From Propionivibrio dicarboxylicus (GTDB lineage Bacteria; Pseudomonadota; Gammaproteobacteria; Burkholderiales; Rhodocyclaceae), in NCBI RefSeq assembly GCF_900099695.1, contig NZ_FNCY01000014.1, forward strand, positions 60,455 through 124,454: a stretch of DNA of 64,000 nt, read 5' to 3'. Shown piece by piece: positions 55,521 through 64,000 of the stretch. The stretch's first letter is position 1. Each line of letters starts with the position of its first letter. The position numbers and the translations under genes were made by a program. The notes below the pieces were generated by a model. The model ran no database searches. It was not told the DNA's origin and was given only the letters and a program-made list of their open reading frames with translations.

Positions 55521-56876
55521 ATGCTCGATAACCTGACCCAGCGCATGGCGCGCGTGATGAAGACGCTGCGCGGCGAAGCACGCCTGACCGAATCCAATAT
55601 TGCCGATGCCTTGCGCGAAGTTCGCCTGGCGTTGCTCGAAGCTGACGTTGCCTTGCCTGTGGTCAAGGCATTTGTGGCCGCTGTCAAGGAAAAAGCGGTC
55701 GGCGAAGAGGTCGTCGGTTCGCTCAGCCCAGGACAGGCGCTGATCGGCGTTGTCCATCGTGAACTGACTGCTCTGATGGGTGAGGCCCATGCCGGGCTCA
55801 ATTTGGCAACACAGCCACCGGCCGTCGTTCTGATGGCCGGCTTGCAGGGGGCCGGCAAAACGACGACGGTCGGCAAATTGGCCAAGTTGCTCAAAGAGAG
55901 CCAGAAAAAGAAAGTTCTCGTTGTTTCTTGCGACGTTTATCGTCCGGCGGCTATCGAGCAGTTGAAGACAGTTGCGGCGCAGGCGGGAGTCGAGTTCTTT
56001 CCGTCGTCGGTGGGAGAAAAGCCGGTCGATATCGCGCGTAATGCCGTCGATTGGGCGCGCAAGCATTACTGCGATGTGCTGCTTGTCGATACGGCCGGAC
56101 GTCTGGCGATTGACGAGGCGATGATGAAGGAAATCGCCGAGTTGCACACCGCGGTTTCTCCGATCGAAACCTTGTTTGTCGTTGATGCGATGCTCGGCCA
56201 GGATGCCATCAATACGGCCAAGGCTTTCAGCGAGGCGCTACCCTTGACGGGCGTCGTGCTGAGCAAGCTCGACGGTGATTCCCGAGGCGGTGCAGCGCTG
56301 TCGGTGCGGCATGTGACGGGCAAGCCGATCAAGTTTGCAGGCGTCGGCGAAAAATTGACCGGAATCGAGCCCTTCCATCCCGAACGGATGGCGTCGCGAA
56401 TTCTCGGTATGGGCGATGTCCTTTCGCTGATCGAGGAAGCGCGTAAAGGTATCGACGAGCAAAAGGCGGTCGATTTTGCGAAGAAACTGAAATCGGGCAA
56501 GAGTTTCGATCTCAACGATTTCAAAGAGCAGATCGGCCAAATGCGCAAGATGGGCGGGATGTCGTCGCTGATGGATAAGTTGCCGGCACAGTTTGCACAA
56601 GCAGCTGGGCAGTTGCCTGTGGGTACCGAGGACAAAATGGTGCGGAGAATCGAAGGCATCATCAACTCGATGACGCCCGGCGAGCGCAGCAAGCCCGAAC
56701 TGATCAAAGCCTCGCGTAAGCGCCGGATTGCAACGGGGGCCGGTGTCCAGGTGCAGGAAGTCAATCGGCTGCTCAATCAGTTCGAACAGATGCAAAAGAT
56801 GATGAAGCAGTTTTCCAAGGGCGGTATTGGAAAACTCATGCGCGGCATGAAGGGAATGATTCCCGGGATGCGTTGA
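55521..56876 (+). CDS. ffh: signal recognition particle protein Ffh
   Basis: 451 residues. N and G domains with AGLQGAGKTTTVGKLA (G1, about 107-120), DVYRPAAIEQL, LLVDTAGRL and LSKLDGDSRGGA. The Met-rich M domain binds 4.5S RNA (QMRKMGGMSSLMDKLP; near the end MKQFSKGGIGKLMRGMKGM). Co-translational targeting of membrane proteins. Convergent with the transglycosylase gene. Confidence 0.97.
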   Translation: MLDNLTQRMARVMKTLRGEARLTESNIADALREVRLALLEADVALPVVKAFVAAVKEKAVGEEVVGSLSPGQALIGVVHRELTALMGEAHAGLNLATQPPAVVLMAGLQGAGKTTTVGKLAKLLKESQKKKVLVVSCDVYRPAAIEQLKTVAAQAGVEFFPSSVGEKPVDIARNAVDWARKHYCDVLLVDTAGRLAIDEAMMKEIAELHTAVSPIETLFVVDAMLGQDAINTAKAFSEALPLTGVVLSKLDGDSRGGAALSVRHVTGKPIKFAGVGEKLTGIEPFHPERMASRILGMGDVLSLIEEARKGIDEQKAVDFAKKLKSGKSFDLNDFKEQIGQMRKMGGMSSLMDKLPAQFAQAAGQLPVGTEDKMVRRIEGIINSMTPGERSKPELIKASRKRRIATGAGVQVQEVNRLLNQFEQMQKMMKQFSKGGIGKLMRGMKGMIPGMR

Positions 56877-56926
56877 CCCTGGGAGGTCCCGCCGTCATGC
56901 TTATGTTCGGTGACGGGCGTGGAATC

Positions 56927-57532
56927 TCAGCGGTTGGCGAGTTTCTGTGGCGTGTATAGCCACTGGTTTTGCCAGGCAGCCTTGACCATGTTTGGGTACT
57001 CAGGCTTGCCGAGGCTGCCGTTGTAGCGGCCGAGCGCTCGATACAGATCGCCTTGTTCGATATCGAGGTAGTGGCGCAGGATCGTGCAACCAAAGCGCAG
57101 ATTGGTGCGCAGATGGAAAAGATTGTCTTCGTTCCGTCCGATTAGTTTGACCCAGAACGGCATGACCTGCATGAATCCCCGGGCGCCCGCGGAAGAAACG
57201 GCGTATTTCTTGAAGCCGCTCTCGACCTGAATCAGTCCGAGCACAAGTTGAGGGTCGATCCCCGCGCGAGTGGCCTCGTAATGCACAGCGCGCAAAAAAT
57301 CGAGACGGCTTTCTCTGTCCGGAATGCGCCTGCCGAGGCGCTGCGACATTTCGGTCAGCCAGTCGGCGGCCTCGATCGGGTTGCGGAACGAACTCTTGGG
57401 CGGTGCCTGATCAGCGATATTTTGCGACAAGGCGGCTTGCACGCTGGCCGACAGCGGTTCGTATTTCTGAGCGCCGGCCAGCGCTGCAAGCGGAACGACA
57501 ATGAGCGAGAAAAGGGCGATCAGACGCCGCAC
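56927..57532 (-). CDS. lytic transglycosylase, SLT domain
   Basis: 201 residues from a GTG, with a signal peptide (about 1-20, [17 protein letters not shown]). The SLT catalytic region has [20 protein letters not shown] (Glu near residue 103), GFMQVMPFW, and a late [15 protein letters not shown]. Cleaves peptidoglycan in the periplasm. It overlaps the 3' end of proS by 13 bases and follows it in the same operon. Confidence 0.92.
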   Translation of the reverse strand: MRRLIALFSLIVVPLAALAGAQKYEPLSASVQAALSQNIADQAPPKSSFRNPIEAADWLTEMSQRLGRRIPDRESRLDFLRAVHYEATRAGIDPQLVLGLIQVESGFKKYAVSSAGARGFMQVMPFWVKLIGRNEDNLFHLRTNLRFGCTILRHYLDIEQGDLYRALGRYNGSLGKPEYPNMVKAAWQNQWLYTPQKLANR

Positions 57533-59238
57533 AACCTGCCTTTCAGGAAGCCGACGGCGTCCGCCGCTGGAATCATTTGAGCATCGCTGTCGGTACGTCC
57601 TTTGTATTCCAGCTTTCCTTCGGCAAGGCCTCGATCGCCAACGACGACGCGGTGTGGAATGCCGATCAGTTCCATGTCGGCAAACATTACTCCCGGACGC
57701 TCGTTGCGATCGTCAAGCAGAACGTCAACGCCGGCAGCTTGCAAATCAGCATACAACGTGTCGGCCGCAGCTTTGACGGCAGCGCTCTTGCTGTAGCCCA
57801 TCGGGACGATGCAGACGGTGAATGGTGCAATGGCGGGGGGGAATATGCATCCGCGATCGTCGTGCCATTGTTCGATGGCTGCACCGACGATGCGCGAAAC
57901 GCCGATGCCATAACAACCCATTTCCATGATCTGGCTCTGGCTGTTCTCGTCAAGGAAGGCGCAGTTCAGCGCTTCAGCGTATTTTTGCCGGAGTTGGAAA
58001 ATGTGGCCTACTTCGATGCCGCGGCACAATTCGAGCACACCTTTGCCGTCGGGTGACGGATCGCCTGCGACGACGTTGCGAATGTCGGCGACCAGGTCGG
58101 GTTCAGGCAGGTCGCGCGCGAAGTTCACGCCGGTCAGGTGGTAGCCTTCTTCATTGGCGCCGCAGACGAAATCACTCATGGCGGCAACGCTACGGTCGGC
58201 AATGACGCGAATGTTCGCCCGGTCAATGACGACCGGTCCGATATAGCCCGGTTTGCATCCAAGGAAGCGCTCGACTTCGGCGTCCGTGGCAAAGCGGAAC
58301 GGATCCAGTCCCGGGAGCTTGCCTGCCTTGATTTCGTTAAGCGTGTGGTCGCCACGGATCAGGAGCAGGCTGAAAGCGTCGTCATGCATGACGGCAATCG
58401 CCTTGACGGTCTTTGTCAGCGGGAGTTGCAGGAAACTGGCGACATCTTCGCAGCGCGTCCGCTTGGGCGTAGCCACTTTTTCTAAGGGCTGCCTTCCATC
58501 CTGCCGCGCAGCGCTCGGAGCTAGCGCCTCGGCGAGTTCGACGTTGGCCGCGTAGTCGGACGCGGGGCAGTAGGCAAGGGCGTCTTCTCCCGAGTCTGCG
58601 AGAACGTGGAATTCATGCGAGCCACTGCCGCCGATCGAGCCCGTGTCAGCCGCAACTGCGCGGAATTTGAGGCCGAGGCGCTCGAAAATACGCGAATATG
58701 TTTCGAACATATTGCGATACTCGCGTTGCAGATCCTCGAAGTTCGTGTGGAAGGAATAACCGTCCTTCATCAGGAATTCGCGTCCGCGCATGACGCCGAA
58801 ACGAGGCCGGATTTCATCACGGAACTTCATCTGGATCTGGTAGAAGTGCAGCGGCAGTTGGCGATAACTCCGGACTTCCTTGCGCACGACATCTGTAATG
58901 ACTTCCTCGTGCGTCGGGCCAATGACGAAATCTCGCTGGTGTCTGTCCTTGAGGCGCAACAATTCGGGGCCGTATTTTTCCCAGCGGCCGGATTCCTGCC
59001 AGAGTTCGCCGGGTTGAACGGCGGGCATCGATAGTTCGATGGCGCCGGCTCGGTCCATTTCCTCCCGGATGACATTCTCAACCTTGCGCAGGATGCGCAG
59101 TCCGATCGGCATCCAAGTGTAGATGCCGCCGGCCAGGCGCTTGATCAGCCCCGCTCTCAGCATCAATTTGTGACTGACAATCTCGGCGTCGGAGGGAGCT
59201 TCTTTGAGGGTGGAAATGAAGTATTTCGAAGTGCGCAT
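57520..59238 (-). CDS. proS: prolyl-tRNA synthetase
   Basis: 572 residues from the ATG at 59238: bacterial-type ProS with the editing (YbaK-like) insertion (about 225-385, including [12 protein letters not shown]). Motif 1-2 sequence [20 protein letters not shown] and [11 protein letters not shown] are clear; the C-terminus has the anticodon domain [20 protein letters not shown]. The open frame extends to 59523, but upstream residues do not fit the family. Confidence 0.97.
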   Translation of the reverse strand: MRTSKYFISTLKEAPSDAEIVSHKLMLRAGLIKRLAGGIYTWMPIGLRILRKVENVIREEMDRAGAIELSMPAVQPGELWQESGRWEKYGPELLRLKDRHQRDFVIGPTHEEVITDVVRKEVRSYRQLPLHFYQIQMKFRDEIRPRFGVMRGREFLMKDGYSFHTNFEDLQREYRNMFETYSRIFERLGLKFRAVAADTGSIGGSGSHEFHVLADSGEDALAYCPASDYAANVELAEALAPSAARQDGRQPLEKVATPKRTRCEDVASFLQLPLTKTVKAIAVMHDDAFSLLLIRGDHTLNEIKAGKLPGLDPFRFATDAEVERFLGCKPGYIGPVVIDRANIRVIADRSVAAMSDFVCGANEEGYHLTGVNFARDLPEPDLVADIRNVVAGDPSPDGKGVLELCRGIEVGHIFQLRQKYAEALNCAFLDENSQSQIMEMGCYGIGVSRIVGAAIEQWHDDRGCIFPPAIAPFTVCIVPMGYSKSAAVKAAADTLYADLQAAGVDVLLDDRNERPGVMFADMELIGIPHRVVVGDRGLAEGKLEYKGRTDSDAQMIPAADAVGFLKGRLCGV

Positions 59239-59401
59239 GATGTTAGTCGGCGACGTTGGATAAAGGCATGATTCTACAGGAGCGATCGTGTTGTCGCGAG
59301 ATGTGGGCACTTTGCTGGAAGGTGCTCCGTTGCCGACTTGCTTTGCAAGCCTCTCTAAATATGGAAGAATGTGGCCAACCAACATTTTCGCAGGTTTTAA
59401 T

Positions 59402-59950
59402 ATGCTCGACCGTGAGGGATATCGCCCTAACGTCGGCATCATCTTGTGTAACGCAAAGAACGAGGTATTCTGGGGTAAGCGAATTCGGGAACATTCATGG
59501 CAATTTCCGCAGGGCGGCATCAAACGGGGAGAAACGCCCGAGCAGGCGATGTACCGCGAGCTTCAGGAAGAAACCGGATTGCTCCCCGAGCATGTCTCTA
59601 TCCTAGGCAGGACCAAGGACTGGTTGCGTTACGATGTGCCGACCCATTGGATTAAGCGCGAGTGGCGCGGGAGTTACAAGGGGCAGAAACAGATCTGGTT
59701 TCTATTGCGTCTTTTAGGGCGAGATACTGATATTTGCCTGCGTGCCACCGATCATCCTGAGTTCGATGCTTGGCGCTGGACGACCTATTGGGTTTCTCTT
59801 GATTCGGTCATCGAGTTTAAGCGAGGCGTCTATGAGATGGCGTTGAACGAGTTGGCGCGCTTTCTTGATGCGGATCAGCGTAAGGCCAAGCGGGACACGC
59901 AGTTGCGGCGAAACAAGACGGGCGAGATGGGCAATCAGAATGGCAGTTGA
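59402..59950 (+). CDS. rppH: RNA pyrophosphohydrolase RppH
   Basis: 182 residues from the ATG at 59402. The Nudix box is [20 protein letters not shown] (about 38-57) plus [20 protein letters not shown] and the [12 protein letters not shown] segment identify RppH, which removes 5' pyrophosphate from mRNA to start decay. Divergent from proS, a common pairing. A longer frame to 59288 is rejected. Confidence 0.95.
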   Translation: MLDREGYRPNVGIILCNAKNEVFWGKRIREHSWQFPQGGIKRGETPEQAMYRELQEETGLLPEHVSILGRTKDWLRYDVPTHWIKREWRGSYKGQKQIWFLLRLLGRDTDICLRATDHPEFDAWRWTTYWVSLDSVIEFKRGVYEMALNELARFLDADQRKAKRDTQLRRNKTGEMGNQNGS

Positions 59951-60497
59951 CGTTGGTCAGGATCGGCGCGCGAAATCGTCATGGGTTGCGCTGCTCCGTG
60001 TAGTCGGTATCGCAGCGCTTTTGGCGACTTTTTGCGCTGGGGTTTCCGCTGCGGAGTTGGATGACGACGAGACACCCTGGGTGGAAGGGGCGTTTGAGAT
60101 GCCGGCTTATCCGAAGCAAGGCAGCTTGATTGCGTTTCCGGTCGGCATTCGTACCGATATCACGTTCTTGATCGATGGGGAAACGCTGTCGGTCGGCAAG
60201 GATGGCGTCATTCGCTACGTTCTGGTGATCGTCAGCGCGCAAGGCGCGCGGAATGTCAGTTTTGAAGGTATGCGCTGCCAGACGGGAGAGCGGCGTTTGT
60301 ACGCCACGGGGCGTTCGGATGGTACATGGTCGATGGCGCGAAGCGATCAGTGGGTAAAAGTTCGTGGAAGTCGGAGCAGTCATCATGTGGAATTGTTCCT
60401 GAATTATTTCTGTACGATTGGTGCGCCTGCAATTGTCACCCCAGAGGCTGCGCGTCGCGTATTGCTCAAGGGTGGGGCCGTTGAGGGGGCGCGATAG
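59940..60497 (+). CDS. CNP1-like family exported protein
   Basis: 185 residues. A signal peptide (hydrophobic [19 protein letters not shown], cleavage about residue 36) is followed by a single domain with [40 protein letters not shown] and [15 protein letters not shown], the CNP1-like signature. Function unknown. The ATG at 59940 overlaps the rppH end, so the two are likely coupled. Confidence 0.85.
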   Translation: MAVDVGQDRRAKSSWVALLRVVGIAALLATFCAGVSAAELDDDETPWVEGAFEMPAYPKQGSLIAFPVGIRTDITFLIDGETLSVGKDGVIRYVLVIVSAQGARNVSFEGMRCQTGERRLYATGRSDGTWSMARSDQWVKVRGSRSSHHVELFLNYFCTIGAPAIVTPEAARRVLLKGGAVEGAR

Positions 60498-60501
60498 TCC
60501 C

Positions 60502-61125
60502 ATGCGAGTCGACACCTTGATTTTGTCGGTTGATAAGGCCTTGCGAACGCTGTTTGTCAATGGCGCTCCCGGACGGGGAAGTCCTGCCGGGGCTTTGCCC
60601 GACCACGAATTTTCCGAACGTGAGCGCGCGCGAACCGAAGGTTTGATGCGAGTCAATCATGTTGGTGAGGTTTGTGCTCAGGCGCTGTACCAAGGGCAGG
60701 CCCTGACCTGTCATGATGCGTCAATCCGGTTGTCGCTGGAAGCGGCCGCGGATGAAGAGGTTGAGCACTTGGCGTGGACAGCGGGGCGCCTTGCCGAGTT
60801 GGGGGGGCGCAAGAGCTTACTGAATCCTCTGTGGTATGCAGGGTCGTGGTCCATAGGTGCAGTGGCAGGAAAATGTGGGGATGCCTGGAGCTTGGGCTTT
60901 CTTGCCGAGACCGAGCGGCAAGTTGAGGCTCATCTGAGTGGGCATCTGGAAATGCTTCCCGCGGAAGATGTCAGGTCACGGGCGATCGTTGCGCAGATGA
61001 AGTCCGATGAGCGGCGTCATGCGGACATGGCTGTGGCGCTTGGCGCGCATGAGCTTCCAGTAATGGCCAAGACGGCGATGAAGTTGGTGGCAAAGGTAAT
61101 GACAAAGACGGCTTATTATCTTTGA
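60502..61125 (+). CDS. coq7: Coq7-type demethoxyubiquinone hydroxylase
   Basis: 207 residues. Carboxylate-bridged di-iron hydroxylase of ubiquinone synthesis. Iron ligands are in MRVNHVGEVCAQALYQGQAL, EEVEHLAWTAGRL, ETERQVEAHL and DERRHADMA. The ATG at 60502 lies 4 bases after the upstream stop. An alternative start at 60418 overlaps the CNP1-like gene and lacks similarity. Confidence 0.94.
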   Translation: MRVDTLILSVDKALRTLFVNGAPGRGSPAGALPDHEFSERERARTEGLMRVNHVGEVCAQALYQGQALTCHDASIRLSLEAAADEEVEHLAWTAGRLAELGGRKSLLNPLWYAGSWSIGAVAGKCGDAWSLGFLAETERQVEAHLSGHLEMLPAEDVRSRAIVAQMKSDERRHADMAVALGAHELPVMAKTAMKLVAKVMTKTAYYL

Positions 61126-61187
61126 TCGTTCAAGGTGCCTCGTCTTGCTGTTTGGAAGGCAAAGAAAATAAAAGCATGAAATGGTGA

Positions 61188-61217
61188 TTGACTTTTGCTG
61201 CCTGTCTGCAATAAAAT
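61188..61217 (+). promoter_or_regulatory. sigma-70 promoter of rplM-rpsI
   Basis: TTGACT (61188-61193), 18-base spacer, TAAAAT (61212-61217), 42 bases before the rplM start. Both boxes match the consensus in five of six positions. Confidence 0.75.
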
Positions 61218-61259
61218 GACCGGCTTTCTGTAATCAGGCTTACAAGGACGACGTTCCAA

Positions 61260-61688
61260 ATGAAGACATTTTCCGCCAAATCGCACGAGGTCAAGCGCGA
61301 GTGGCTCGTGGTTGATGCCACCGATAAGGTGCTGGGTCGGCTCGCCACCGAGATTGCGCGTCGCCTGCGTGGCAAGCATAAACCCGAATTCACGCCGCAC
61401 GTGGATACCGGTGATTACATCGTTGTGACCAACGTCGATAAAATTCGCGTGACGGGCAATAAGGCCGAAGACAAGAAGTATTATCGCCACACGGGTTTCC
61501 CGGGCGGTATCTACGAAACGAATTTCACCAAGATGCAACAGCGTTTCCCTGGCCGTGTGCTGGAAAAAGCCGTTAAGGGGATGCTGCCGAAGGGGCCGCT
61601 TGGTTATGCCATGCTGAAGAAAATGAAGTGCTACGCTGGCGATTCTCATCCTCACGCTGCTCAGCAGCCGAAGGTTCTGGAACTCTAA
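61260..61688 (+). CDS. rplM: 50S ribosomal protein L13
   Basis: 142 residues, standard length. [40 protein letters not shown] and [13 protein letters not shown] are family hallmarks. Operon with rpsI, 9 bases apart, driven by the promoter at 61188-61217. Confidence 0.98.
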   Translation: MKTFSAKSHEVKREWLVVDATDKVLGRLATEIARRLRGKHKPEFTPHVDTGDYIVVTNVDKIRVTGNKAEDKKYYRHTGFPGGIYETNFTKMQQRFPGRVLEKAVKGMLPKGPLGYAMLKKMKCYAGDSHPHAAQQPKVLEL

Positions 61689-61697
61689 GAGGTCGAA

Positions 61698-62090
61698 ATG
61701 GCTGATAATTTCTTTTATGGCACTGGCCGTCGGAAAAGTGCCGTCGCGCGTGTTTTCATGAAGCGTGGCTCGGGCAACATCGTTGTCAATGGCAAACCGG
61801 TTGATGAGTTTTTCTCGCGTGTTACGGGGCGGATGATTGTTCGCCAGCCGCTCGAGTTGGTTGAGCAAGTCTCGACGTTTGACATTCAGGTCAATGTGTC
61901 CGGTGGCGGTGAGTCAGGCCAGGCAGGCGCTGTGCGTCACGGGATTACGCGTGCGTTGATCGAATATGATGGCGCTCTCAAACCGACCTTGTCGAAGGCT
62001 GGGTTTGTGACGCGTGATGCGCGCGAAGTCGAGCGTAAGAAGGTTGGTTTGCACAAGGCGCGTCGTCGTAAGCAGTTCTCGAAGCGCTAA
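61698..62090 (+). CDS. rpsI: 30S ribosomal protein S9
   Basis: 130 residues ending in the conserved RRKQFSKR tail that reaches the ribosomal P site. [20 protein letters not shown] and [17 protein letters not shown] are diagnostic. A terminator follows 21 bases after the stop. Confidence 0.98.
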   Translation: MADNFFYGTGRRKSAVARVFMKRGSGNIVVNGKPVDEFFSRVTGRMIVRQPLELVEQVSTFDIQVNVSGGGESGQAGAVRHGITRALIEYDGALKPTLSKAGFVTRDAREVERKKVGLHKARRRKQFSKR

Positions 62091-62111
62091 ACGCCGCTCT
62101 GTTCGTATGTC

Positions 62112-62135
62112 AAAAGCCGCCTTTGGGCGGCTTTT
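62112..62135 (+). terminator. intrinsic terminator after rpsI
   Basis: AAAAGCCGCC (62112-62121), loop TTTG, GGCGGCTTTT (62126-62135), followed by GTGTTTTT. Confidence 0.93.
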
Positions 62136-62278
62136 GTGTTTTTCGGGTGTGCGGTCTATGATTGCGCCCTGCTCTGTGTCTGGATTGGTAGATAGCGCCG
62201 GTGGCAGAAGCGTTCCGCGTGGTGGTTGTGCCGCGCGCAAAACTCGAATCCTATTTGTTTGCGGGGAGAGGGGGAAAA

Positions 62279-63043
62279 ATGGCGATTTCCGGTGCTGCCG
62301 CCAAGCTCAAGCGCTTGCGGCAGCGGTTCGGCATCAGCGCGCCGAGGGTTGCTGTCCGGACGCATGTTCCGTGGTACTGGCGAGCTTCAGCGACCGTTGT
62401 GATTCTTTCGGTTTCTCTTGCGCTGGCCGCTTGGATCTATGATGCCGGGCGCCGTTTCGCAGGCTTCGATAGTAATGAGTCGGCTCGAGAAATACAGTTG
62501 TTGCGCAATTACGTGATGGAATTGGATGCCGAGCTAACCAAGCTGCGGGGCGTCGCCGGTTCCGGAGAGAGTCGATTGCAAATCGAGCAGGCAGCGTTAC
62601 GCCAACTGTCGTCGCAAGTCAAATCGCTTGAGTTGGAAAATGCTGCGCTAAAGCAGGATCTTGCCTTTTTTGAAGGATTGATGCCCTCTGTCGATCTCGG
62701 AGGGGAGCCCGGGTTGCGAATCAGTGATTTGAGAGTCGATTCGGTAGGCAAACCTGGTGAGTTTCGTTATCGGATGCTGGTGATAAACAGCGGCGGGCGC
62801 TTGGCGAAGGAGGTTCGAGGGTCGTTGGTATTGGTGCTTGAAGTGCGGCAGGGGGGCAAAGATGTTATGATCACCATCCCTTCCGAAAATGATCCTAGTT
62901 CTCAGCGTTTTCGATTTGAAATCAAGCACTTTTTTCGGCTTGAGGGAAGTTTTTCCGTCCCCGAGGGCGGTATTGTCAAACGTGTCGAGGCGCGCTTGAT
63001 GCAAGATGGTGCGGTGCGCGCAAGGCAGTCGATTGCTTTTTAA
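62279..63043 (+). CDS. coiled-coil inner-membrane protein (DUF6776-like)
   Basis: 254 residues from the ATG at 62279 (GAGAGGGGG upstream). A GTG at 62201 in frame is possible but lacks a ribosome binding site. A single membrane helix (about 35-55, ATVVILSVSLALAAWIY), a coiled coil (about 70-135), and a beta-rich C-terminal domain with EFRYRMLVINSGGRLAKEVR. The overall layout recalls the DUF6776 family found beside bactofilin genes. Function unknown; probably works with the bactofilin at 63053. Confidence 0.78.
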   Translation: MAISGAAAKLKRLRQRFGISAPRVAVRTHVPWYWRASATVVILSVSLALAAWIYDAGRRFAGFDSNESAREIQLLRNYVMELDAELTKLRGVAGSGESRLQIEQAALRQLSSQVKSLELENAALKQDLAFFEGLMPSVDLGGEPGLRISDLRVDSVGKPGEFRYRMLVINSGGRLAKEVRGSLVLVLEVRQGGKDVMITIPSENDPSSQRFRFEIKHFFRLEGSFSVPEGGIVKRVEARLMQDGAVRARQSIAF

Positions 63044-63052
63044 GGGGGGCGC

Positions 63053-63454
63053 ATGTTTGGGTCAAAAAAGGGAAGTACGCCGCAGAGTAGTATCGATAGC
63101 TTGATTGGCGCTGGTACCAGGATTGAAGGGAATGTTGTATTCAAGGGCGGTCTGCGCATCGATGGCGAGGTTCGGGGGAATATCAGTTGCGAGAACCCTC
63201 AACAAGGGACCTTGGTCGTGAGTGAGCGGGCGAGCGTCGAGGGGGCGATCACTGTTGGTCATGTTGTTATCAATGGGACGGTGATTGGGCCGATTTCCGC
63301 TAGCGAATCGTTGGAACTCCTCTCGGCGGCGCGTGTCACAGGAGACGTGGAGTACCATCAGATCGAGATGCAGCAGGGCGCCGTAATTCAGGGGCGGCTC
63401 GTGCATCAGGTTAGTGCCAAAAATGTTGAGCTTAAACTGGCGTCGAGCAATTAA
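63053..63454 (+). CDS. bactofilin (polymer-forming cytoskeletal protein)
   Basis: 133 residues. The core from about residue 15 to 110 is a bactofilin beta helix: [49 protein letters not shown] and [20 protein letters not shown]. Forms non-nucleotide filaments, often organising envelope or polar machinery. It starts 9 bases after the coiled-coil membrane protein gene. Confidence 0.93.
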   Translation: MFGSKKGSTPQSSIDSLIGAGTRIEGNVVFKGGLRIDGEVRGNISCENPQQGTLVVSERASVEGAITVGHVVINGTVIGPISASESLELLSAARVTGDVEYHQIEMQQGAVIQGRLVHQVSAKNVELKLASSN

Positions 63455-63488
63455 TGGCTGTTCGCTGGGAAGTGATAGGAGAAGTGTT

Positions 63489-63839
63489 ATGAGTATGGAA
63501 GAAGAGATGCCCTCCCCGTTTGTCTTTACCGATAGCGCGGCAAGCAAGGTGAAAGATCTGATCGACGAGGAGGGGAATCCGGATCTCAAGCTTCGGGTTT
63601 TTGTAACGGGTGGCGGTTGTTCCGGGTTCCAGTATGGTTTTACCTTCGACGAGACGGTAAATGATGACGACACGACCATGCAAAAAAATGGCGTGACCCT
63701 TCTGGTTGATCCAATGAGCTATCAATATCTGGTAGGGGCGGAAATCGACTACACCGAGGGGTTGGAAGGGGCTCAGTTTGTAATCAAGAACCCGAATGCG
63801 ACGTCTACCTGCGGATGCGGTTCGTCCTTTTCTGCCTAG
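63489..63839 (+). CDS. erpA: iron-sulfur cluster insertion protein ErpA
   Basis: 116 residues, A-type carrier. The three cluster cysteines are in [13 protein letters not shown] and in STCGCGSSF near the C-terminus. The ATG at 63489 gives the standard N-terminus; the longer frame from 63414 overlaps the bactofilin gene. AGGAGAAG lies before the start. Delivers Fe-S clusters to target enzymes. Confidence 0.96.
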   Translation: MSMEEEMPSPFVFTDSAASKVKDLIDEEGNPDLKLRVFVTGGGCSGFQYGFTFDETVNDDDTTMQKNGVTLLVDPMSYQYLVGAEIDYTEGLEGAQFVIKNPNATSTCGCGSSFSA

Positions 63840-63877
63840 CCAAGGCGTGATGTGAGCGTTGGTGTGTTGTGTGAAGG

Positions 63878-63900
63878 CGCCCCGTAAGCGGGGCGTTTTT
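63878..63900 (+). terminator. intrinsic terminator after erpA
   Basis: CGCCCCG (63878-63884), loop TAAG, CGGGGCG (63889-63895), then five T. Confidence 0.93.
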
Positions 63901-63979
63901 CTCGCGCTGAGCGGACTTCTTGAGGTGTTCTTTGCTTTGTTTTTTCCGTGTTGGTGGCTGTTCAAGTAAATAGTCCTCT

Positions 63980-64000
63980 TTTTTTACAAAACGGCTTGAC
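63980..64000 (+). promoter_or_regulatory. possible promoter start cut by the window edge
   Basis: AT-rich tract ending in TTGAC at the last base, which may be a -35 box whose -10 lies beyond the window. Nothing more can be said. Confidence 0.25.

Overview
The window reads as a chromosomal segment of a betaproteobacterium, most likely of the Rhodocyclales/Azonexaceae type (Dechloromonas, Azonexus or Propionivibrio relatives). This is an inference from protein style, moderately high G+C and gene neighbourhoods such as pilB-pilC-pilD, cytochrome c4-engB-hemB, comF next to bioB/bioC, and rplM-rpsI. No rRNA or tRNA gene, CRISPR array or complete insertion sequence was seen.

Region 1 (about 416-28966) is one long mannose-sensitive-haemagglutinin (MSHA) type IV pilus locus, all on the + strand. 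The order is mshE-mshG-mshF-mshB, then three mshA-like major pilin genes with an unrecognised 104-residue protein between the first two. Next come a GT41 (O-GlcNAc-transferase-like) glycosyltransferase, a SAM methyltransferase and a first giant MshQ adhesin. These are followed by mshC-mshD-mshO-mshP, a second giant MshQ, and finally the assembly genes mshI, a PilN-like gene, mshJ, mshK, mshL (secretin), mshM and mshN. Compared with Vibrio, the two halves of the locus are swapped, the major pilin is triplicated, MshQ is duplicated and a glycan-modification pair is inserted. MshE carries the c-di-GMP-binding MshEN motif. A decayed pglL-like O-oligosaccharyltransferase remnant lies just downstream.

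Region 2 (about 30033-46605) is metabolic and housekeeping: gdhA; a large minus-strand fusion of a degenerate KaiC-like domain with a PPDK ATP-binding domain; comF diverging from bioB-bioC; gpmI; a CBS-domain protein; cytochrome c4; engB and hemB; a membrane zinc-ribbon protein and a secreted protein; an acyltransferase; slmA; a HAD nucleotidase and argB.

Region 3 (about 46698-54594, minus strand) holds nudB, a barstar/secreted ribonuclease pair, aspS, a DUF502 membrane protein, an FmdB zinc ribbon and the type IVa pilus genes pilD-pilC-pilB. PilD is the only prepilin peptidase in the window and is the likely processor of the MSHA prepilins as well.

Region 4 (about 54654-64000): a CcsA-like membrane protein divergent from ffh; a lytic transglycosylase behind proS; rppH, a CNP1-like protein and coq7; rplM-rpsI with a good promoter and terminator; a coiled-coil membrane protein, a bactofilin and erpA. 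The first 323 bases hold the 5' part of trmL on the minus strand.

The most notable content is the expanded, probably glycosylated MSHA system, with homopolymeric G tracts, an in-frame 12-bp repeat and shared palindromes. Secondary points of interest are a candidate antisense small RNA between engB and hemB and a coupled RNase/barstar pair.
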